64,000 nucleotides of DNA from CAVVYW01 sp963752605 (GTDB lineage: Bacteria > Actinomycetota > Thermoleophilia > Solirubrobacterales > 70-9): the NCBI GenBank assembly GCA_963752605.1, contig CAVVYW010000005.1, positions 620,001 to 684,000 on the forward strand, read 5' to 3'. Of the stretch, positions 17,005 through 26,828 are shown piece after piece. How positions within the stretch are numbered: the stretch's first letter is position 1; every line of letters begins with the position of its first letter. The notes below the pieces were generated by a model that made no database searches, had not been told where the DNA came from, and saw only the letters and a list, made by a program, of their open reading frames with translations. A program made the translations under genes and the position numbers.

Positions 17005-18138
17005 AGGAGCTTGCTCAGCTCCTCGTCCCAGCGCGCGGTGACGGCCTCGGGCGAGTGAACCTCGCGGACGTACTCCCGCCCGGCGCGACCGAGCTCCGTA
17101 CGGCGATCCCCGTCTCGCCAGAGTGATCGCACAGCCTCGGTGAGCCGCTCCTGCGAGCCGCCCGCGACCACGCCGAGGCCCCGGGTCTCGATCTGCTCGT
17201 CGGGGTCGTACTCGAGCGAGATCACCGGCACGCCCCTGGCCCACGCCTCCAGGAAGACGTTCGGCATGCCCTCGGACGCGGAGGTCGAGACGATCGCGGA
17301 TGCGCGCCCGATGGAGTCGAGCAGCTTCTGGGCGTGGCAGGCGACCGGGGACCTCGAGGTTGTTGAGCCTCTCACCGGCGTCCCGGATCCTCTCCGCCAA
17401 CTCCGGAGGGGTGTCGTTGGTCGACGAGCCGATCATCCGAAAGTGCGCCTCCGGGATGGATTCCGCCAGCTCCACGAACGGAAGCGGGCGCTTGTAGGGG
17501 ACCAACCTGCCGATCCAGAGGAACGCCTCCGGCTCCTCGGTCGCTGGCTCGGCTGGCTCGGCGAAGCTCGGGATCGTCACCACGGGGCCCAGGTCCTCGC
17601 GACGGGCCAGCTCCTCCTGATGCCGCCTTTGGGTGACGATCAGATCCGCCCGACGCAGGGCGAAGCGCGAGAGGATGAGCTGGAATCGGCCGCGGTCCGG
17701 GCGCTCGAAGTCGAAGTCGAGATCGAGGGCGGCAGAGAAGACGAACCTGCGCCGGCGGATCCGGCAGAAGAGGGCGGCGACGAACAGGTGGGCCCCGCTG
17801 CCGCGGAAGAGGTAGACGGCCGCATCGGCCTCCTTCATCGCCCGCCACACGCGGCGCGCCTCGCCGAGCTTCCCCCGCACCCCGTCCCCGGCCCAGTGCC
17901 CGCGCTCGATGAGGTCCGGGCCGCGACCCTCCGGCTGCCTGCAGCCTGGATAGACGATCATTGCCACCTTCCTGCCCCGCTCCGCGAGGCCGGTGGCCAG
18001 CAGGGTCATCTGCAGCTCAGCCCCGCCGGCCTGCGGAATGCCGGGAGAGCCGGGGGTCGGGCCGCTCCCCCCGAAGAAGGCAGCGGCCATCGGGACATAG
18101 ATCGCTACGTCGCGCCTCTCCCCGCCTGTTCCGGTCAC
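17001..18138 (-). CDS. GT4-family glycosyltransferase, one frameshift
   Basis: Starts at GTG 18138, whose GTGA overlaps the stop of the upstream epimerase, a good sign of translational coupling. The N-terminal part reads FFGGSGPTPGSPGIPQAGGA (donor/acceptor loop) and LQMTLLATGLAERGRKVAM. The middle has FLWIGRLVPYKRPLPFVELA and HFRMIGSSTNDTPPELAERI. After a break at a run of four G (17347-17350) the frame changes to PVACHAQKLLDSIGRASAIV, then STSASEGMPNVFLEAWARG and PVISLEYDPDEQI, the GT4 E-x7-E region. Joined length is about 379 residues. The single extra base is probably a sequence error. Confidence 0.78.
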
Positions 18139-19101
18139 TGGCTGACCGGGTCCGGGTTGAGTCTCTCCCGCTCGGCCTCGAGCTGCAGGGCGAGACCCTC
18201 GGCCAGCGACACCTGCGGGCTGTAGCCGAGCTCCTCCCTGGCCCTGGTGATGTCGGCGCCGGTCTTGCGGGCGTCGCCGACCACCGCGGCCTGATTCTCG
18301 ACCGCCGGCGAGGATCCGAGCAGCTTGCCCAGCTCCTCGATCACCTCGGTGACCGTCGCCCGGTTCCCGCCGGCGACGTTGTAGACGGCCCCCGGCGCGC
18401 CCTTCGCGCCGGCAGCGATCGTGGCCTCCGCGGCGTCGGCCACATAGGTGTAGTCGCGCTCCTGCCCGCCGTCGCCGAAAACCTCGATCGGGCGTGCCCT
18501 CGAGGGCCGAGCGTGATGAAGCGGTTGAAGGCCATGTCGGGACGCTGGCGCGGGACCGAAGATCGTGAAGTAGCGCAACCGTCACCGCCGGAACGCCGAA
18601 CCCCTTGAAGTACAGCTCCGCAGAGGTGCTCCGCCGCGAGCTTCGTCACGCCGTACGGGGAGACCGGCGCCCGCCGATCGGATTCGGCGGTGGGAAAGTG
18701 CTCGGCGTCGCCGTAGACCGACGAGGACGAGGAGAGGACGAAGCCTCTGCAGCGAGGCCTCGCGGGCGGCCTCGAGCAGCCGCTGGGTGGCGAGGACGTT
18801 GTCCCGAGGTAGATGTCGAAGTCGCCGGCCCCAGCTCACGCGTACGCCGGGTTGTGCGGCGAGGTGGTACACGACGCTCGGCATCGTCCAGCAGGGGCGC
18901 CAGCTGGAGCTCGTTCAGGTCACCCTCGACGAGCTCGAAGCGGTCGTCCTCGAGCAGGCCCGCGAGGTTCGCCCGCTTCAGCGCGGGGTCGTAGTAGTCG
19001 GAGAGCCGGTCGACTCCTCGGACCTCGACGCCATCGGCCAGCAGCCGCTCGACCAGGTTGGAGCCGATGAACCCGGCCGCCCCTGTGACCAACGCCTTCA
19101 C
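18135..19101 (-). pseudogene. NAD-dependent sugar epimerase/dehydratase, multiple frameshifts
   Basis: Extended SDR enzyme acting on a nucleotide sugar (UDP-glucose 4-epimerase or dTDP-glucose dehydratase type). The start is clear: MKALVTGAAGFIGSNLVERL, with the GxxGxxG NAD motif. The rest is split across several frames: VVYHLAAQPGVRVSWG, DNVLATQRLLEAARE, TKLAAEHLCGAVL, RYFTIFGP, IEVFGDGGQERDYTYVADAA and YNVAGGNRATVTEVIEELGK. At least five shifts are needed in 18480-18870. The Tyr of the YxxxK site should fall just before TKLAAEHL but is lost in a shifted stretch. It is either a pseudogene or a patch of poor consensus; the intact 3' third and coupled neighbour favour the latter. Confidence 0.7.
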
Positions 19102-19142
19102 GCGGCGTCCGCCGTGCTATCGCGATCCATCGCTCGGCGATG

Positions 19143-20357
19143 CTAGCTTGGGCCGTCACCCGATTTAACACGCGTTCCATCCGCTCGGCGCCGCGCTCGC
19201 GTGAATTCGCGTCCGCGAAGGCGCGGGCGCCGCTCACGATGCGCTCGCGCAGGGCGCGATCGTCCCGAAGCCGGCGCACGGCCCCCGCCAGCGCGGTTGG
19301 GTCCCCCGGGGGGACGCACACGCGCCGCGCCCGCCTCCTCGGCGACTCGGCGCGTCTCCCCAGGCGCCGCGACGACCACCGGCCGTCCCACCGCACACGA
19401 GTCGTAGAGCTTCGAGAGGACCATCCCCTCGAGCCCGGGGAACTGCCCGAGCGACACCAGGAGTGCGTCCGAGGCCCGCATCAGCCGCGCCGCCCTCTCG
19501 GGTGGGACCGGTTCCATGAAGACCACCGTCCCTCGCGGCACCTCGCGTGCCAGGGACTCCATCTCCGCGCGGCGGGACCCCTGCCCCAGCAGGACGAGCC
19601 TGAAGCCCTCACCGAGCTCGCGGGCGGCCTCCACGGCTGTCTCGAGCCCGTGGAAGAGGCCGATGTTGCCGGCGTGCATCCAGGTGAAGACGCCCTCGTC
19701 CGAGCCGAGCAGCCCGCGGTCCGGCTCGGACTCGCCGATGGCGAGGAACTCGGCCGTGGTCCCGTTCGGGATCACCGTGACCTTGCCCTCTCCCCCGCGA
19801 CCCTCGATCTCGCGCCTGAACGGCTCGGTGGTCGTCGTGACGGCCGCCGCCCGTCGGTAGAGGCGGTGCTCGAGCCGCTGCGAGGCGCGCAGCAGTCTGC
19901 CCTCAACGACCTCCCCGAGGGCCACGGCGGCGTCCGGCCAGAGATCCCTGACGTCGAGGACCCAGGGCGCCCGGTGACGCCGGGCGAGCAGCGAGCCCAC
20001 GCTGCCGACCGACAGCGGCGGCGAGGAGGCGAGGATCACGTCCGCGCGCTTCCGGAACAGGCCCGCACCGGCGGCGCTCGCCGCGAACGAGGCGTAGTTG
20101 ACCAGCCGCGCCCGCGCGCGCTTCGAGGGGGTGGCGCGAACCCACACGTAGCTGACCTCGAAGCCGTCCATCTCGCGCCGATCGACGAGGTGCCCGCCAT
20201 ACCCGGGGGCGACCACCCCGGCCGGGTGGCTCGGCACCTCCGAGATCACCTCCACCTCATGCCCCCGGTCGGCCAGGCCGGCGGCGAAGGCGTGCATGCG
20301 CATCGCCCCGGCCGTGATCTCCGGTGTGAAGTACTGGCAGACGATCAGGACCCTCAT
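19143..20357 (-). CDS. GT4-family glycosyltransferase (WbuB-like), frameshift near the 3' end
   Basis: Start ATG 20357 (MRVLIVCQYFTPEITAGAMR), 13 bp after the aminotransferase stop. The N-terminal GT-B domain has YGGHLVDRREMDGFEV and LDVRDLWPDAAVALGE, as in WbuB-type transferases that add FucNAc or similar sugars. The C-terminal domain has VIPNGTTAEFLA, WMHAGNIGLFHGLETAVEAA, LVLLGQGSRRAEMESLA and GMVLSKLYDSCAVGRPVVVA. Near 19315 the frame changes: the expected ending RVCVPPGDPTALAGAVRRLR continues in another frame. The true stop is uncertain. The donor sugar is inferred only from family resemblance. Confidence 0.78.
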   Translation of the reverse strand: MRVLIVCQYFTPEITAGAMRMHAFAAGLADRGHEVEVISEVPSHPAGVVAPGYGGHLVDRREMDGFEVSYVWVRATPSKRARARLVNYASFAASAAGAGLFRKRADVILASSPPLSVGSVGSLLARRHRAPWVLDVRDLWPDAAVALGEVVEGRLLRASQRLEHRLYRRAAAVTTTTEPFRREIEGRGGEGKVTVIPNGTTAEFLAIGESEPDRGLLGSDEGVFTWMHAGNIGLFHGLETAVEAARELGEGFRLVLLGQGSRRAEMESLAREVPRGTVVFMEPVPPERAARLMRASDALLVSLGQFPGLEGMVLSKLYDSCAVGRPVVVAAPGETRRVAEEAGAARVRPPGGPNRAGGGRAPASGRSRPARAHRERRPRLRGREFTRARRRADGTRVKSGDGPS

Positions 20358-20370
20358 CGCTGCAGCTCGG

Positions 20371-21512
20371 TCAGCCGCCGGAGAGGGCATCCGCCAGGCC
20401 GTCCACCACCATCCCGATCCCCTCCTCGGTCAGGGTCGGGAAGAGCGGCAGGGTGACGGAGCGCCGGGCGTAGTCCTCGGTCACCGGCAGCTCCACGGCC
20501 TCGTCATAGGCGCTGAAGCGGTGCACCGGCGGGTAGTGGAGGCTGGTCTGGATTCCCCCCTCGGCCATCGCTTCGCGGACGCCGTCGCGATCCGTCCCGT
20601 CTCCGAGCACGACGGTGAAGAGGTGATGGGCCGAGCGGCCGCCGGCTTCCTCGGGCATGGTCACGAGCACGTCGTCCAGGTTCGAGAGGCGCTCGCGATA
20701 GACGCCGGCCGCGACCGCCCGCGCCTCGTTGTCGCCGTCGAGCCGCTCGAGGCGCGCGGTGGCGAGGGCGGCGCGGGGCTCGTCGATCCGGTAGTTGAAG
20801 CCGAGCGCGACCACGTCGTAGCCGCTCGCATGGCCGCGGTGCCGGTCCCAGGTCAGCGAGGTCATCCCGTGCGACCGCAGCAGGCGAACCCGTTCGGAGA
20901 CCTCGTCGTCACCGGTGACGACCATCCCGCCCTCCCCGACCGGCAGGTTCTTGTTGGAGAAGAAGCTGAAGGCGCCCGCCAGCCCGAAGGTCCCGAGCGC
21001 GCCGGCCATCGAGGCTGCCGCCCAGGCCGTGCGCCGCGTCCTCGAGCAGCAGCAGGTCCGCGCTCCGCGCAGAGCTCGGCGAGCTGGGCGCTCTCGGGCG
21101 GGGTGGCCCCCGTAGGTCATGTTCATCACGGCCCGGGTGCCGATCGCTCGACCACGGATGCCGACGGCCTCCGCCGAGAGCCACGGCCTCTCCAGGCTCT
21201 CCACGTCGGCGAATACCGGCGTCGCACCCGCGTAGCGGACCGCGTTGACCGTGGCGACGAAGGTGAGCGAGGGCACGATCGACCTCGTCCCCGGGCCCAA
21301 GCCCCGCCGCGAGGCAGATCAGGTGCAGGGCGGCCGTGCCGTTGGTGACCGCGATCGCGTGCTCCGAGTCGACGTAGGCGGCGAAGCGCTCCTCCAGCTC
21401 CTGCGTCCGCGGCCCCATGCTGAGCCAGCCGGAGCGATAGGTGTCGGTGACGGCGCGCGATCTCCGCCTCGCCGATCTCGACGTCGGCGAGGGGGACCTT
21501 CCAGTCAGGCAT
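20371..21512 (-). pseudogene. DegT/DnrJ/StrS sugar aminotransferase, several frameshifts
   Basis: PLP enzyme that converts a keto-sugar nucleotide to an amino sugar. Start MPDWKVPLADVEIGEAEI (21512). Then, in changing frames: MGPRTQELEERFAAYVDSEH, AIAVTNGTAALHLICLAAGL, GPGDEV, IVPSLTFVATVNAVRYAGAT, LLLEDAAHGLGGSLDG, and GAFSFFSNKNLPVGEGG with the PLP lysine in SNKN. The last 200 residues are in one frame. Breaks fall near 21460, 21300 and 21010-21110. All expected motifs are present, so the gene was recently intact or is intact and mis-sequenced. It overlaps the nucleotidyltransferase stop by 8 nt. Confidence 0.72.
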
Positions 21513-22209
21513 CCTCGAAGAGCTCGGGATGAGCCTCGATCTCCGCGACCGCCCGCTCGTGCTCCCCGACGGTACCGATGTCGAACCAGACGCCGGCGCC
21601 CGTGTACGCGGCCACCTTGCGGCCCTCCTGGAGCATCTTCTTCACCACGTCCGGGAAGTCGAAGCGCGCCTCGGGGATCAGCTCGAGCACCGAGGGTTCG
21701 TAGACGTACACGCCCATGCTGACGTCGAAGTGCATCGTCGGCTTCTCCACGTACTCCTCAACCAGGCCGTCCTCGGACTCGATCACGCCGAGGTCGATGT
21801 CCACGTTCTGCCGGTGCGTGGCGATCGTCAGCTCCGCGTCGTGGCCGGCGTGGAAGCGCATCAGCTGCCCGTAGTCGAGGGTGGTGAGCACGTCCCCGTT
21901 CATCGCCAGGAACGGCTCGTCGAGCCCCTCGATCCCCCGCAGCGCCCCCGCCGTCCCGAGCGGCTCGTCCTCCCAGCAGTAGTGGAGCTCGAGGCCCTCC
22001 GGGAGCTCGACGTGGTCCAGGTAGGCCTTGATCAAACCGCCGAGGTGCCCCACCGAGAGATCGATGTGGGTGAAGCCGTGACGCGCGAGCTGGCGGATCA
22101 CCAGCTCGAGGATCGGCCGGTCCGCCACGGGGACCAGCGGCTTCGGCAGCACGGTCGTGTACGGACGCAGGCGCGTCCCCTTGCCTCCCGCCAGGATCAC
22201 CGCCCTCAT
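21505..22209 (-). CDS. Nucleotidyltransferase (sugar-1-phosphate NTP transferase)
   Basis: Makes an NDP-sugar from a sugar-1-phosphate and NTP. 234 residues. The N-terminal nucleotide loop ILAGGKGTRLRPYT is followed by LPKPLVPVADRPILEL, and MNGDVLTTLDY supplies the metal-binding Asp. WFDIGTVGEHERAVAEI near the end is typical of short GlmU/RmlA-like and HddC/ManC-like enzymes without a hexapeptide domain. The ATG at 22209 overlaps the upstream epimerase stop by 4 nt. The base and sugar used cannot be deduced. Confidence 0.87.
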   Translation of the reverse strand: MRAVILAGGKGTRLRPYTTVLPKPLVPVADRPILELVIRQLARHGFTHIDLSVGHLGGLIKAYLDHVELPEGLELHYCWEDEPLGTAGALRGIEGLDEPFLAMNGDVLTTLDYGQLMRFHAGHDAELTIATHRQNVDIDLGVIESEDGLVEEYVEKPTMHFDVSMGVYVYEPSVLELIPEARFDFPDVVKKMLQEGRKVAAYTGAGVWFDIGTVGEHERAVAEIEAHPELFEDA

Positions 22210-23264
22210 CCGGCGTCGCCTCCCCCCTCGCCCTCGCCCGCCGCCGCGGAGGGCTGACGACCGTTGAGCTCGAAGTTCCGGTAGTAGAGCGGCCGCTCCT
22301 CGACGTCGGCGAACCGGCCGTCCCTGAGCGCCGCGACGAGCTCCTCGATCGCCCCGGGCACGGTGTGCCGCGGCTCGAAGCCGAGGCGGTCGCGGATCTT
22401 CGCGAAGGAGACCCGGTAGTTCCGCGCGTCGTCGCCGCCCTCGGTCCAGACCACCTCGCCCTCCCCGTCGAGCGCGTCGAGCGCCGCCTCGACGATCATC
22501 CGCTTCGTGTAGTTGCCCTCGTCGCCGCCGGCATTGAAGATCTCGCCCTCCACGTCCTCGGCCGGCGCCTCCAGCGTCGTGCTGATCGCCGCCGCGATGT
22601 CCTCGGTGTGGCAGTAGGGCCGCCACGTGTCGGGGTCGTAGACGTCGAGGGCCCGGCCCAGGACGAGCTCGCGGGTGAACTCCGAGACGGTCAGGTCGAA
22701 CCGCATCCGCGGTGAGAGTCCGTACGCGGTCGCCAGCCGAAGGATCGTCGGCGAGAAGCTCCAGCCGCCGGCCCGGTCGAGGATCTCCTGCTCCATCTGC
22801 ACCTTCGTCTCGGCATAGAGCGAGAGCGGGTGAAGCTCGTCGTCCTCGACGGCGGGCTTCTCGTCGGTTCGCAGCCCGTAGTTGCTGCAGGTCGAGGCGA
22901 AGAGCAGACGGTCCACCCCGGCGGCGTCGGCCGCCTCCAGCACCCGCCGGGCGCCGTCCAGGTTCGTCTCCCTGGCGAGGTCGGGGTTGCCCTTGCACAC
23001 GGGGTCGCCGACCAGCGAGGCGAGCAGGACGACGTCCGTGACTCCCTCGAGCGCCCCGTTCACGTCCGCCGCCGTGCGGACGTCGCCCTGCACGAAGGAA
23101 AAACCGTCGCCATCCACCGCATCCAGCGAAGCCGCGTTCTCGTAGAGCAGCGAGTCGAGCACCCGCACCCGCATGCCGCGATCGAGCAGGTGGCGGGTCA
23201 GGACGGACCCGACGTACCCGGCTCCCCCGGGTACGAGCACGTGACGCTGTTCGGCGGCTGCCAT
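22206..23264 (-). CDS. NAD-dependent epimerase/dehydratase (extended SDR)
   Basis: 352 residues. The NAD motif lies in VLVPGGAGYVGSVLTRHLLD; the active site has SLYAETKVQMEQEILD (Tyr-x3-Lys) after FASTCSNYG. Later blocks are ILRLATAYGLSPRMRFDLTV and DVYDPDTWRPYCHTEDIAAA. Its substrate is probably a nucleotide-linked sugar for the glycan repeat unit. The leftward order epimerase, nucleotidyltransferase, aminotransferase, GT, epimerase, GT, with overlaps of 4-8 nt and gaps under 50 bp, indicates one operon for an amino-sugar branch. Confidence 0.87.
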   Translation of the reverse strand: MAAAEQRHVLVPGGAGYVGSVLTRHLLDRGMRVRVLDSLLYENAASLDAVDGDGFSFVQGDVRTAADVNGALEGVTDVVLLASLVGDPVCKGNPDLARETNLDGARRVLEAADAAGVDRLLFASTCSNYGLRTDEKPAVEDDELHPLSLYAETKVQMEQEILDRAGGWSFSPTILRLATAYGLSPRMRFDLTVSEFTRELVLGRALDVYDPDTWRPYCHTEDIAAAISTTLEAPAEDVEGEIFNAGGDEGNYTKRMIVEAALDALDGEGEVVWTEGGDDARNYRVSFAKIRDRLGFEPRHTVPGAIEELVAALRDGRFADVEERPLYYRNFELNGRQPSAAAGEGEGGGDAG

Positions 23265-23325
23265 GTGGGCAATTTAAGCGCTGGCCCGGGCGGCTTGGCG
23301 ACATGGCGCGCCCGCGGCGGACGGC

Positions 23326-24105
23326 TCAGCTCAACTGCCGCTTGAGCGCCTGCTGGCGACGGTCCTCGATCGGCTGCCCGAGGCGCGAGGCCCTCATCCG
23401 AAGCAGGCCCTGGGAGACCTTGACGCGAAATCGCCAGGTGACGTCCCGGGGAAAGACGCCGACTCGCGGAAAGCAGAGGGGCGCGGGCGGTCCTGGCCGC
23501 AGTGTCCCACCCGCCTCGTAGCCCGCCTCGCCCGCCGCCGCGGCGACCCGGTCGTCGAAATCCCCGAACGGATAGGCGACGGAGGTGCAGGTCCTCCCCA
23601 TTTCGCTGGTCACCTCGTCTCGGGACCGCGCCAGCTCCTCGGAGAGCTCCCGGTCTTCGAGCTGCGTCAGGTGCGGTTGGCTGTGTGTGTGGCCTCCGAC
23701 CTCCCAGCCCTTCGCCTGCATGCTGCGGAGCTGGTCCCAGTCGAGCAGGTCGAACTCCCTCTCGTGTCCGGTTCCGCGCCACTTGTCGACCTTCCTCCAG
23801 GTCATCGGGAGCTGACGCCCGACGAACCCGGTCGTGACGAACACGGTGCCGGGCAGACCGAGCTCGGAGAGAATCGGCAGCGCGCGATCGAGAACCGACG
23901 TGTAGCCGTCGTCGAAGGTGACAGCCAGCGCCTTGCCCGGGACGGCCCCGCGAGCCACTGCGGTGAAGGTCGCGCCGGCGTAGCCTCGGCGCAGCAGGTG
24001 GGTGAGCTGTTCACGGAGGCGCTGGGGCGTGACCGCGAGGTCGGACGGCCACGAGTCGCTGATCCCGTGGTAGCAGAGCACCAGCGCCTCCCGGTGGGCA
24101 CCCAT
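23326..24105 (-). CDS. Polysaccharide deacetylase (NodB domain), copy 1
   Basis: 259 residues with the carbohydrate esterase 4 fold: LVLCYHGISD, then VTFDDGYTSVLDRALPIL with the metal-binding Asp pair, PGTVFVTTGFVG, GGHTHSQPHLTQL with the metal His pair, and VAYPFGDFDDRVAAAA. No signal peptide precedes the domain, so as called it is cytoplasmic or exported by another route. It removes N- or O-acetyl groups from the glycan or its precursor. It is 61 bp upstream of the epimerase start in the same direction. Confidence 0.85.
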   Translation of the reverse strand: MGAHREALVLCYHGISDSWPSDLAVTPQRLREQLTHLLRRGYAGATFTAVARGAVPGKALAVTFDDGYTSVLDRALPILSELGLPGTVFVTTGFVGRQLPMTWRKVDKWRGTGHEREFDLLDWDQLRSMQAKGWEVGGHTHSQPHLTQLEDRELSEELARSRDEVTSEMGRTCTSVAYPFGDFDDRVAAAAGEAGYEAGGTLRPGPPAPLCFPRVGVFPRDVTWRFRVKVSQGLLRMRASRLGQPIEDRRQQALKRQLS

Positions 24106-24176
24106 CGAGGCGATGCTACTGACCGCGAACCGGGAAATTCAACGCTACCTGGGGCGGGACCGATAACTTCAGGCCC

Positions 24177-24884
24177 GTGAGCGAACTCGCCGAGGAGCGC
24201 CTGCCGGTCGGGCACAGTCCGGCTCAACCCGAGGCCGCCGGAGGGCTGGTCGACCGGATCGCGCGCCTGGTCGCCCGGATCGACCCGCGGGTCGCCGCCG
24301 CGGTCGTCTTCGGGGGAATCGCGGTCTTCGGCGCGCTGGGCATCGCCGACAACAGCGACCACGACTCCCAGTTCTACATGGACACCGAGGGGGTCCTGCC
24401 GGCCAAGTTCTCCGCCGCGCTGCTGCTCGGCGCCGGACTGGTTTCGGCGCTCGCGGGTCTTTCGCTCGAGGGCGTTCGCGGGCGCTGGTGGCTCTTCCTG
24501 GGCGCGTTCTTCGCCTTCATGGGGATCGACGAATGGCGCGCGTTCCACGAGAACCTGGAGACCAGCGTCGGGGTCAACTGGCAGTACCTCTATCTCCCGG
24601 TGATCCTGCTCGGTGGGATCGCGTGGCTCATCGTGCTGCGCGACATGCTCTGGGCCCGACTCTCGGTCGCCCTCTTCGTCTGCGGCGCGCTCGCCTGGTT
24701 CGTCGCCCAGGTCTTCGAGGCCATCCAGTGGGACCTCGCGGCGCCGGGCAGCGAGGAGGACGTGCTGATCCACCCAGGCCTCGTGCCCCCCGAGGAGATC
24801 CTGGAGATGGCCGGGTCGGCCATGTTCGGCCTGGCCATCCTCTACGTGCTCTGGAAGCGGCTCGGGCCCGGCCGCTCAGCCTGA
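24177..24884 (+). CDS. Multi-pass membrane protein of unknown function
   Basis: 235 residues from GTG 24177. About six hydrophobic segments follow a 35-residue polar N-terminus: AAVVFGGIAVFGALGIA, AALLLGAGLVSALAGLSL, WLFLGAFFAFMGIDEWRAFH, LYLPVILLGGIAWLIVL, VALFVCGALAWFVAQVF, and a C-terminal span GSAMFGLAILYVLWKRL. Charged residues inside the membrane region (DEWRAFHE, QVFEAIQWD) recur. I do not recognise the family. It is the only rightward gene in this part of the locus, and its end overlaps the converging GT2 gene by 9 nt. Confidence 0.7.
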   Translation: MSELAEERLPVGHSPAQPEAAGGLVDRIARLVARIDPRVAAAVVFGGIAVFGALGIADNSDHDSQFYMDTEGVLPAKFSAALLLGAGLVSALAGLSLEGVRGRWWLFLGAFFAFMGIDEWRAFHENLETSVGVNWQYLYLPVILLGGIAWLIVLRDMLWARLSVALFVCGALAWFVAQVFEAIQWDLAAPGSEEDVLIHPGLVPPEEILEMAGSAMFGLAILYVLWKRLGPGRSA

Positions 24885-25892
24885 ACGCTGTCCGGGGGAC
24901 CGGCCCCGCATCCGCCTGCGGTGGCCGCGGCGATAGAGCCCCGACCTGAGTCGGCCGACCAGGCGGCGGCCGGGGCGTCCGAGAGCGAGCGCCGCTGCGA
25001 TCGCGGGGGAGCGGCGGTCCCGGAGGGTGGCGCGCCGGTCCGCGCGGAGGGCGGCCCGCAGCGCCTGGCGCGCCCCGCGCGGGTCGTCCTCCTGCAGCAG
25101 GTCCATCGCGACTGAGAGCTCGATTCGGGCGTCCCGCCGCGCCCGCAGTTCGGGAGCGAGCGCAAGCTCAGGGGCCCGCCCCGCAACCAGGCGATCCGCA
25201 TGCTCGATCAGCTCGGCGACGCCCCGGCCCCGGCCCGGCCCGCTCGACATCTGGTCATCGTGGGCCCTGTACTCGACGTCGTCGATCGCCAGGTAGCCGG
25301 CCGGGCCGGTGAGCGCCAATCGCAGCCAGAGCTCCCAGTCGAACAGCCTCGGGATCGACTCCTCCAGCCGGGGCCCGGCCTCCTCGAGCGCCGAGCGCCG
25401 GATCAGGACGCTGTGCATGACGTCCACGGCCGAGCGCTGCAGTAGCTCCGGGACCAAGACCTCCCTGAGGACGACTCCCTCCGCGAAGGGTGCCTGTGCG
25501 CGGGCGATCACCCGGCCCTCCGCGTCGATGTCGACGTGTCCCGAGAAGACGAAGCCGCACTCGGGGTGCCGCTCCAGGAACTCGACGCGCCGCGCCAGGA
25601 AGTCCGCTTCCCAGCGGTCGTCGTCGTGGAGGAACGCGAAGTAGGGAGAGTCGCCCGCGGAGATCAGCTCGGTCATGGCCCGTGTCGCCGGGACCGGCTC
25701 GATCCGCCGGTAGGAGAGCCGCTCGTCCCCGTACCGCCCGACGACTTCTTCGATCTCCGGTCCCTCGGAGTCGTCGAGGACGAAGAGCTTCAGCTCGCCG
25801 TGGGTCTGCGCCAGCACGGAGTCGATCGCCTCCGCGAGGAAGCGGGGGCTCCCGTGGGCCGGCATCCCGACGTCCACCCTCGGCTCAGCCAT
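24876..25892 (-). CDS. GT2-family glycosyltransferase
   Basis: 338 residues, GT-A fold. VDVGMPAHGSPRFLAEAIDS gives the nucleotide-binding start; FAFLHDDDRWEADFL carries the DxD-type metal site; DWELWLRLALTGPAGYLAID holds the catalytic-region ED-like motif. The C-terminal 100 residues are Arg- and Ala-rich and probably lie on the membrane surface. The start overlaps the upstream deacetylase stop by 8 nt, so the two are probably translated together. Confidence 0.85.
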   Translation of the reverse strand: MAEPRVDVGMPAHGSPRFLAEAIDSVLAQTHGELKLFVLDDSEGPEIEEVVGRYGDERLSYRRIEPVPATRAMTELISAGDSPYFAFLHDDDRWEADFLARRVEFLERHPECGFVFSGHVDIDAEGRVIARAQAPFAEGVVLREVLVPELLQRSAVDVMHSVLIRRSALEEAGPRLEESIPRLFDWELWLRLALTGPAGYLAIDDVEYRAHDDQMSSGPGRGRGVAELIEHADRLVAGRAPELALAPELRARRDARIELSVAMDLLQEDDPRGARQALRAALRADRRATLRDRRSPAIAAALALGRPGRRLVGRLRSGLYRRGHRRRMRGRSPGQRSG

Positions 25893-26778
25893 CGAGCCCC
25901 AACCCTCGCAGCTGTCCCTCGAGCTCTTCCGCGCTCACGTCCTCGACCCAGAGGCGGCCGAGCTCGAACCGGTCGGAGAGCCAGGTGACGGGGGCGGGAT
26001 ACGTGCCGAACGCCGCCTCGAAGCCCGCCTCCCGCACCGCCCGGCGCGCCGTCGGCCCGTGCATCCCGAACGGATAGGAGAACAGCGCCGGGGATGTGCC
26101 GAGCCACTCGGCGAGGTCCGAGCGACTGCCCTCGACCTCATGGCGCACGATCTCGGCGCGGATCCGCGCGAGGCCCGGGTGGTTCCGCGTGTGCGCCCCG
26201 ATCTCGACCAGCTCCGAGTCGAAGAGACGGCCGAGCTCCCCGCGATCCAGTGGCCGCCGCTGCCTGTCCGCCGGATGATGCGGGCCGGCGCGAGCGCGCA
26301 GCTCAGCCAGCGAGCGTTCGACCTCCGCCGGCGGCAGGACGCGAAGCTCCTCCTGGATCCGCTCGAGCTCATCGGCGTCCGCCGCAAGCTCCCTCAGCTC
26401 CTCCCACCAGAACGACTGGCCTTCGGCGACGAAGCCGGTGGCGACGAACACCGTCGCGGCGACGCCATGGCGCTCCAGGACGGGCAACGCCCGCAGGTTG
26501 TCGGCGTAGCCGTCGTCGAAGCTGATCGCGACGGCTCCCGGGGGCAGACTGCGCTCCGCGGCGAGATCCCGCAGCGGCAGCGGCCGGAACGACGACGCGA
26601 GCATCTCCATGTGCTGCTCGAATCGCTCCGGGGAGACGGTCATTCTCCAGGGGTCCTGGACTGGATCTCCGAGCCGGTGATAGAGCAGCACGACGCCACG
26701 GCCCCGGCGGGATCCGGCCCGCCGGGCGGCTTGGCGCCGCGCCGCAGCGACGGCGCGCGCTGGCAGATCGAGTGCCAT
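25885..26778 (-). CDS. Polysaccharide deacetylase (NodB domain), copy 2
   Basis: Start ATG 26778 (MALDLPARAVAAARR). The CE4 blocks are VVLLYHRLGD, AISFDDGYADNLRALPVL, TVFVATGFVAEGQSFWWEEL, IGAHTRNHPGLARI and ALFSYPFGMHG. The insertion between the second and third motif blocks is longer than in copy 1, and copy 1 is not its closest match by motif wording, so they are probably separately acquired family members. There is no signal peptide. The basic N-terminus could bind the membrane. It is coupled to the GT2 gene downstream. Confidence 0.84.
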   Translation of the reverse strand: MALDLPARAVAAARRQAARRAGSRRGRGVVLLYHRLGDPVQDPWRMTVSPERFEQHMEMLASSFRPLPLRDLAAERSLPPGAVAISFDDGYADNLRALPVLERHGVAATVFVATGFVAEGQSFWWEELRELAADADELERIQEELRVLPPAEVERSLAELRARAGPHHPADRQRRPLDRGELGRLFDSELVEIGAHTRNHPGLARIRAEIVRHEVEGSRSDLAEWLGTSPALFSYPFGMHGPTARRAVREAGFEAAFGTYPAPVTWLSDRFELGRLWVEDVSAEELEGQLRGLGLDG

Positions 26779-26828
26779 GCCGGACCTAATATGGCGGCCG
26801 CGCATGACCGAACCCCTGTGAGGAGCGA

